NCBI RefSeq assembly: GCF_014395225.1 | Contig: NZ_CP060723.1 | Span: 6,200,001-6,264,000, forward strand | DNA: 64,000 nt | DNA from: Pedobacter roseus | GTDB lineage: Bacteria; Bacteroidota; Bacteroidia; Sphingobacteriales; Sphingobacteriaceae | Direction: 5' to 3' | Part shown: positions 60,209 to 64,000 of the stretch, piece after piece | How the letters are laid out: each line of letters begins with the position of its first letter | How positions within the stretch are numbered: position 1 is the first letter of the stretch | Notes under the pieces: generated by a model | What the model saw: only the letters and a program-made list of their open reading frames with translations | Databases searched by the model: none | Told to the model about the DNA's origin: nothing | Made by a program: the position numbers and the translations under genes

Positions 60209-61168
60209 ATGATAAAAACTTTTTTTACGCTTATTATCTGCCTCATCTGTTTACAATCCTTTGCTCAAGATTCAATAGCGGTAAAAAGAGAGTTTGCCAA
60301 CAAAGAATATATTCATCTGTACAAAGAAAATGCTGATTTAGCTTATACGGCACCAGGTGGAGAATTGGGAGCACCTTCAAAATATGTAATCAACGGTCGG
60401 CTAACTACTACATATATGCTTTTGGGTAGTTATAAATCGCCAATTGCCTTTGCAATTATTCCTGATTTTACGGTACGTGTTAGGAATGAATTTTCTGCTG
60501 CTGTACGGACGCCGAGTTACCGTTTGGGCGGAGCGCTTTATGCGAGGTTAAATCCCGATCCAGAACATTATAAATATGCTGAACTGGCTTTTACACATCA
60601 TTCAAACGGTCAGGATCAGAGCGCATTTAATCCGGATGGTACAATTAATACCCGTACAGGAAATTTTAACGCAAATTATTTAACGCTTTCTTACCGTTTT
60701 GGAGATTTTACACCAATTAGTGCCGATGAAAGCTATTATTCCTTCAATTATCGGCTTGGCTTGCAATGGTATAAATTCTTTAGGTATGAGCCTGCACTTA
60801 ATGAAGGTTTTGGATTTACTAGAGTGTTGTATGGTTTTTCCTGGCGCAGGTATGATGAAATCGAAAAAAAAGCCAGGAATAAGCAGAAAGTTAAAAGCGA
60901 AAAGGAAACCTGGCGTTTAAATACCGAGTTATCTTATGCCGTAAATAAAATTCCATCGAAAAATTTTGCCAATATCCAGAAGCGGTTAAATGCTGAAATA
61001 AATTTCAATTACAGCTTTCCGTTTATGAACAATGTGTTTTTGATGGCGGCGGTAGGCTATTATGGCGAAGATAATTATAATATCTATTTTCAGGATCATT
61101 ACAGTTATGTGCGCTTTGGCTTATCATCTGGTTTCCTTAGAAATAGAAGCCGACATTATGACAATTAA
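60209..61168 (+). CDS. Outer-membrane phospholipase A (OMPLA)-like protein
   Basis: This 319-residue protein has a signal peptide ending at LQSFAQ (about residue 20). Alternating beta strands follow and the end looks like an outer-membrane barrel (YSYVRFGLSSGFLRNRS). The sequence AFTHHSNGQDQS near residue 133 resembles the OMPLA HxSNG catalytic site, with a later Asn in NFNANYLTLSY as a candidate for the third residue. This suggests calcium-dependent phospholipase activity in the outer membrane. The start was set at ATG 60209, since it gives a clean signal peptide. Confidence 0.72.
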   Translation: MIKTFFTLIICLICLQSFAQDSIAVKREFANKEYIHLYKENADLAYTAPGGELGAPSKYVINGRLTTTYMLLGSYKSPIAFAIIPDFTVRVRNEFSAAVRTPSYRLGGALYARLNPDPEHYKYAELAFTHHSNGQDQSAFNPDGTINTRTGNFNANYLTLSYRFGDFTPISADESYYSFNYRLGLQWYKFFRYEPALNEGFGFTRVLYGFSWRRYDEIEKKARNKQKVKSEKETWRLNTELSYAVNKIPSKNFANIQKRLNAEINFNYSFPFMNNVFLMAAVGYYGEDNYNIYFQDHYSYVRFGLSSGFLRNRSRHYDN

Positions 61169-61280
61169 TAGGTAATACAGGTTGGTTTTGACTTTCTTTT
61201 TGATAAAATTTTTAGCATTTTTGCGGATTGAAATCCGGTCTTTTTTAAGACCCGGTTTTGGCCCCAACTTTAAATAAAAT

Positions 61281-64000
61281 ATGAGCAATAAATCTATCGA
61301 CCTCGGCGAGCAAAAAGATGTAGAAGTATATGGTGCGAGGGTACATAATTTAAAGAATATAGATGTTAGTTTTCCGCGCAACCAGCTGGTTGTAATTACT
61401 GGTTTGAGTGGCAGCGGTAAATCTTCGTTGGCTTTTGATACCATATATGCGGAAGGACAGCGCCGTTATATGGAAACATTTAGTGCCTATAGCCGCCAGT
61501 TTATGGGCGGGATGGAGCGGCCTGATGTGGATAAGGTTTCGGGATTGAGTCCGGTTATTGCCATTGAGCAGAAAACCACCAGCAAAAATCCGCGCTCTAC
61601 TGTAGGTACCATTACCGAAATTTACGATTTTATGCGTTTGCTTTACGCCCGTGTAGCCGATGCTTACTCGTACAATACCGGCGAGAAAATGGAACGCATG
61701 AGCGAAGATCAAATCCTGCAGAACATTTTTAATAAATTTGATGGTTTGGCCGTAAATATCCTTGCACCAGTGGTTAAAGGTAGAAAGGGGCATTACCGTG
61801 AACTTTTTGAGCAAATCCGCAAACAGGGTTATGTAAAAGTGCGTGTAGATGGAGAGATTAAAGATATTACCGCTAAAATGCAGGTCGATCGTTATAAAAT
61901 CCACGATATTGAAGTAGTGATCGATCGCCTCATTATTGACGTGAAAGATAAAAAACGCCTGCTCGATTCACTGCAGATTGCAATGAAAATGGGTAAAGGA
62001 GTAATCAAAATCAGCGATAAAGATAATAACGTAGCGCACTTTAGTAAGTTTTTGATGTGCCCAACCACGGGTATTTCTTATGACGAGCCTCAACCCAATA
62101 GTTTTTCGTTCAACTCGCCTTATGGCGCCTGCGAACGTTGTGATGGTTTGGGTTATATTTTTGTAGTCGATAAAGAATCGGTTATTCCGAATCCAAAACT
62201 GAGCATTTTAAATGGCGGTTTAGCCCCATTGGGCGAATACCGCGATATCTGGATGTTCCAGGTGTTAAAAGCTTTGGCTAAAAAATACAGTTTCTCGCTT
62301 TCTACACCCATCGAAAAATTAAGCGATGAAGTCATCAATATCATTTTAAACGGTTCGCCTGATCTGATCAAGGTTGAGGTAGAATACAATAAATGGAACG
62401 TTCAGAATTATAACATCACTTTCGATGGTATTATTAAAATGCTTGAAGAGCAGAACGAAAAAAGAAGCGAGTCAGCATCCGACGATATGGACGAGTTCAG
62501 GAAACTGAAAACCTGTCCGGAGTGCCATGGTGCCCGTTTGAAAAAAGAAAGTCTGCATTTTAAAGTTGATGGCAAAAACATTTTCGAACTTTCATCGATG
62601 GATATCAACAACCTTCATCAATGGTTCGAAAAAGTTGATGAACGTTTGTCCGACCGTCAGAATATTATTGCCAAAGAAATTTTAAAAGAGATTAAAGCCA
62701 GGATCGGTTTTTTAACAGATGTAGGTTTAACTTATTTAACTTTAGATCGTACTGCCCGCACACTTTCGGGTGGCGAGGCGCAACGTATCCGTTTGGCCAC
62801 ACAGATTGGTTCGCAGCTGATGAACGTAATGTACATCCTCGATGAGCCAAGTATTGGTTTGCACCAGCGTGATAACGAACGTTTGATCAATGCACTTAAA
62901 AATCTCCGTGATCTGGGAAACACCGTTTTGGTGGTAGAACATGATAAGGATATGATTTTGGAGGCCGATTGGGTAATTGATGTTGGTCCTGGCGCTGGTA
63001 TTCATGGAGGTACTGTAGTGGCCGAAGGAACCGCTGCGCAGATCCTGAAATCGAATACCTTAACCGCCGATTATTTGAATGGCAAAAGGCAGATTGAAAC
63101 ACCAAACGTCCGCAGAAAGGGCAATGGGCATAAATTGTCGCTGCTTAAAGCCACCGGACATAACTTAAAAGAGGTTTCAGTAGACTTTCCTTTGGGTAAA
63201 TTTATTGCCGTAACCGGAGTTTCAGGTAGTGGTAAATCGAGTTTAATTACCGAAACTTTATACCCGATTTTAAACCATCATTTCTTCAGGGCCAAAAAAA
63301 CACCTTTACCTTACGAGAAAATCAATGGTTTAAAAGAAATTGATAAGGTGATCGAGATTGATCAGGCGCCGATTGGCAGAACGCCACGTTCTAATCCTTC
63401 TACCTATACCGGTGTTTTCTCTGATATCAGGAATCTGTTTGTTCAGTTGCCCGAAGCGAAAATCCGCGGCTACAAACCCGGCCGTTTCTCTTTCAATGTT
63501 AAAGGCGGGCGTTGCGAAACCTGTCAGGGAGCAGGTTTAAAGGTGATCGAAATGAACTTTTTGCCTGATGTGCAGGTGCCTTGCGAAGAATGTGGCGGAA
63601 GAAGATACAACAGGGAAACTTTAGAAGTACGTTTCCGTGGAAAATCGATTAGTGATGTATTGGATATGAGTATTGAAGATGCCTGTACTTTCTTCGAAAA
63701 TATTCCGATCATCTACAGAAAAATCAAAACTTTAAAAGATGTAGGTTTAGGTTATATTACTTTAGGTCAATCGTCGGTAACTTTATCAGGAGGGGAGGCG
63801 CAGCGTGTAAAACTGGCTACCGAACTTTCTAAAAAAGATACTGGAAAGACCTTTTATATTTTAGATGAGCCTACCACAGGACTTCACTTCGAAGATATTA
63901 ACGTGCTTTTGGGCGTATTGCAGGAGCTGGTTGATAAAGGAAATACCATTTTGGTGATTGAACATAATTTAGACGTGGTTAAGGTTGCCGATTGGGTGAT
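61281..64000 (+). CDS. uvrA: Excinuclease ABC subunit A, 3' end cut by the window
   Basis: About 906 codons are visible, starting at ATG 61281, of an expected 940-950. UvrA finds DNA lesions with UvrB in nucleotide excision repair. Two ABC modules are clear: Walker A GLSGSGKSS near residue 38 and GVSGSGKSS near residue 646; signatures LSGGEAQRIRL near 495 and LSGGEAQRVKL near 835. Zinc module 2 (CETCQGAG ... CEECGG, about 740-775) is complete. In the first zinc module the opening pair reads CPTTG (one Cys missing) before CERCDGLG, a variant I believe is common in this phylum. Confidence 0.96.
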   Translation, partial: MSNKSIDLGEQKDVEVYGARVHNLKNIDVSFPRNQLVVITGLSGSGKSSLAFDTIYAEGQRRYMETFSAYSRQFMGGMERPDVDKVSGLSPVIAIEQKTTSKNPRSTVGTITEIYDFMRLLYARVADAYSYNTGEKMERMSEDQILQNIFNKFDGLAVNILAPVVKGRKGHYRELFEQIRKQGYVKVRVDGEIKDITAKMQVDRYKIHDIEVVIDRLIIDVKDKKRLLDSLQIAMKMGKGVIKISDKDNNVAHFSKFLMCPTTGISYDEPQPNSFSFNSPYGACERCDGLGYIFVVDKESVIPNPKLSILNGGLAPLGEYRDIWMFQVLKALAKKYSFSLSTPIEKLSDEVINIILNGSPDLIKVEVEYNKWNVQNYNITFDGIIKMLEEQNEKRSESASDDMDEFRKLKTCPECHGARLKKESLHFKVDGKNIFELSSMDINNLHQWFEKVDERLSDRQNIIAKEILKEIKARIGFLTDVGLTYLTLDRTARTLSGGEAQRIRLATQIGSQLMNVMYILDEPSIGLHQRDNERLINALKNLRDLGNTVLVVEHDKDMILEADWVIDVGPGAGIHGGTVVAEGTAAQILKSNTLTADYLNGKRQIETPNVRRKGNGHKLSLLKATGHNLKEVSVDFPLGKFIAVTGVSGSGKSSLITETLYPILNHHFFRAKKTPLPYEKINGLKEIDKVIEIDQAPIGRTPRSNPSTYTGVFSDIRNLFVQLPEAKIRGYKPGRFSFNVKGGRCETCQGAGLKVIEMNFLPDVQVPCEECGGRRYNRETLEVRFRGKSISDVLDMSIEDACTFFENIPIIYRKIKTLKDVGLGYITLGQSSVTLSGGEAQRVKLATELSKKDTGKTFYILDEPTTGLHFEDINVLLGVLQELVDKGNTILVIEHNLDVVKVADWV

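Noticed and set aside
61350..63105. Several open frames opposite uvrA
   Set aside because: They lie entirely within the strongly conserved uvrA coding sequence, and none resembles a protein family.

Overview
The window reads as a stretch of chromosome from a member of the Bacteroidota, most likely a Pedobacter-like Sphingobacteriaceae. The evidence is low-to-moderate GC, promoters of the Bacteroidota type (TAnnTTTG at -7, often TTG about 20 bases upstream), almost no Shine-Dalgarno sequences, a tRNA without encoded CCA, and families typical of the phylum (DUF2723 membrane protein, BshA, OstA-like protein, paired SurA-type proteins, RskA/ECF pair, KTSC protein). I see no prophage, insertion sequence, CRISPR array or rRNA. 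The genus is an inference.

Layout. 1-8.8 kb: the 5' part of a DUF2723 protein, tRNA-Gln, the housekeeping set prs-rplY-pth, a TPR membrane protein, recF-dciA and a small lipoprotein. 9-15 kb: three FKBP-type prolyl isomerases, ndk, a DHH phosphoesterase, and two BON-type envelope proteins. 15-18.4 kb: a CYTH enzyme, a GH20 hexosaminidase and a STAS-like protein. 18.3-24.9 kb: a minus-strand catabolic cluster of permease, glutamine-synthetase-like ligase, iron alcohol dehydrogenase, class I glutamine-amidotransferase-like hydrolase and aldehyde dehydrogenase. I read this as gamma-glutamylation-based use of ethanolamine or a similar amino alcohol. 25-36 kb: NAD(P)HX repair, AIM24, an ECF sigma/anti-sigma pair, a TlpA-like protein, lipA, cysS and a racemase. 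36-47.6 kb: a DnaJ-KTSC fusion, bshA, tilS divergent from an OstA-like gene, rdgB, surA and its truncated neighbour, and a MoxR ATPase. 47.7-61.2 kb: mixed enzymes, including a glycerophosphodiesterase homologue that has lost its catalytic histidines, an M28 peptidase, PhyH, a lactonase, a pseudouridine synthase with a long basic repeat tail, a lytic transglycosylase, a ferredoxin-type reductase and an OMPLA-like protein. 61.3 kb to the end: uvrA, cut by the window edge.

How it fits together. Much of the window serves the cell envelope: FKBPs, SurA, the OstA-like protein, the lytic transglycosylase, the OMPLA-like protein and TlpA. Core information genes are scattered between them. The gaps are full of dispersed hairpin repeats of several families; copies separate neighbouring genes of the amino-alcohol cluster, and one repeat block lies beside a fossil of a second AIM24 gene.

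The observations I rate highest are: the proposed amino-alcohol pathway; eight genes whose start codon lies exactly four bases after a -7 element, which suggests leaderless mRNAs; a 16-bp palindrome at the shared -33 position of the divergent tilS/OstA-like promoters; the pseudo-glycerophosphodiesterase; and the AIM24 fossil.
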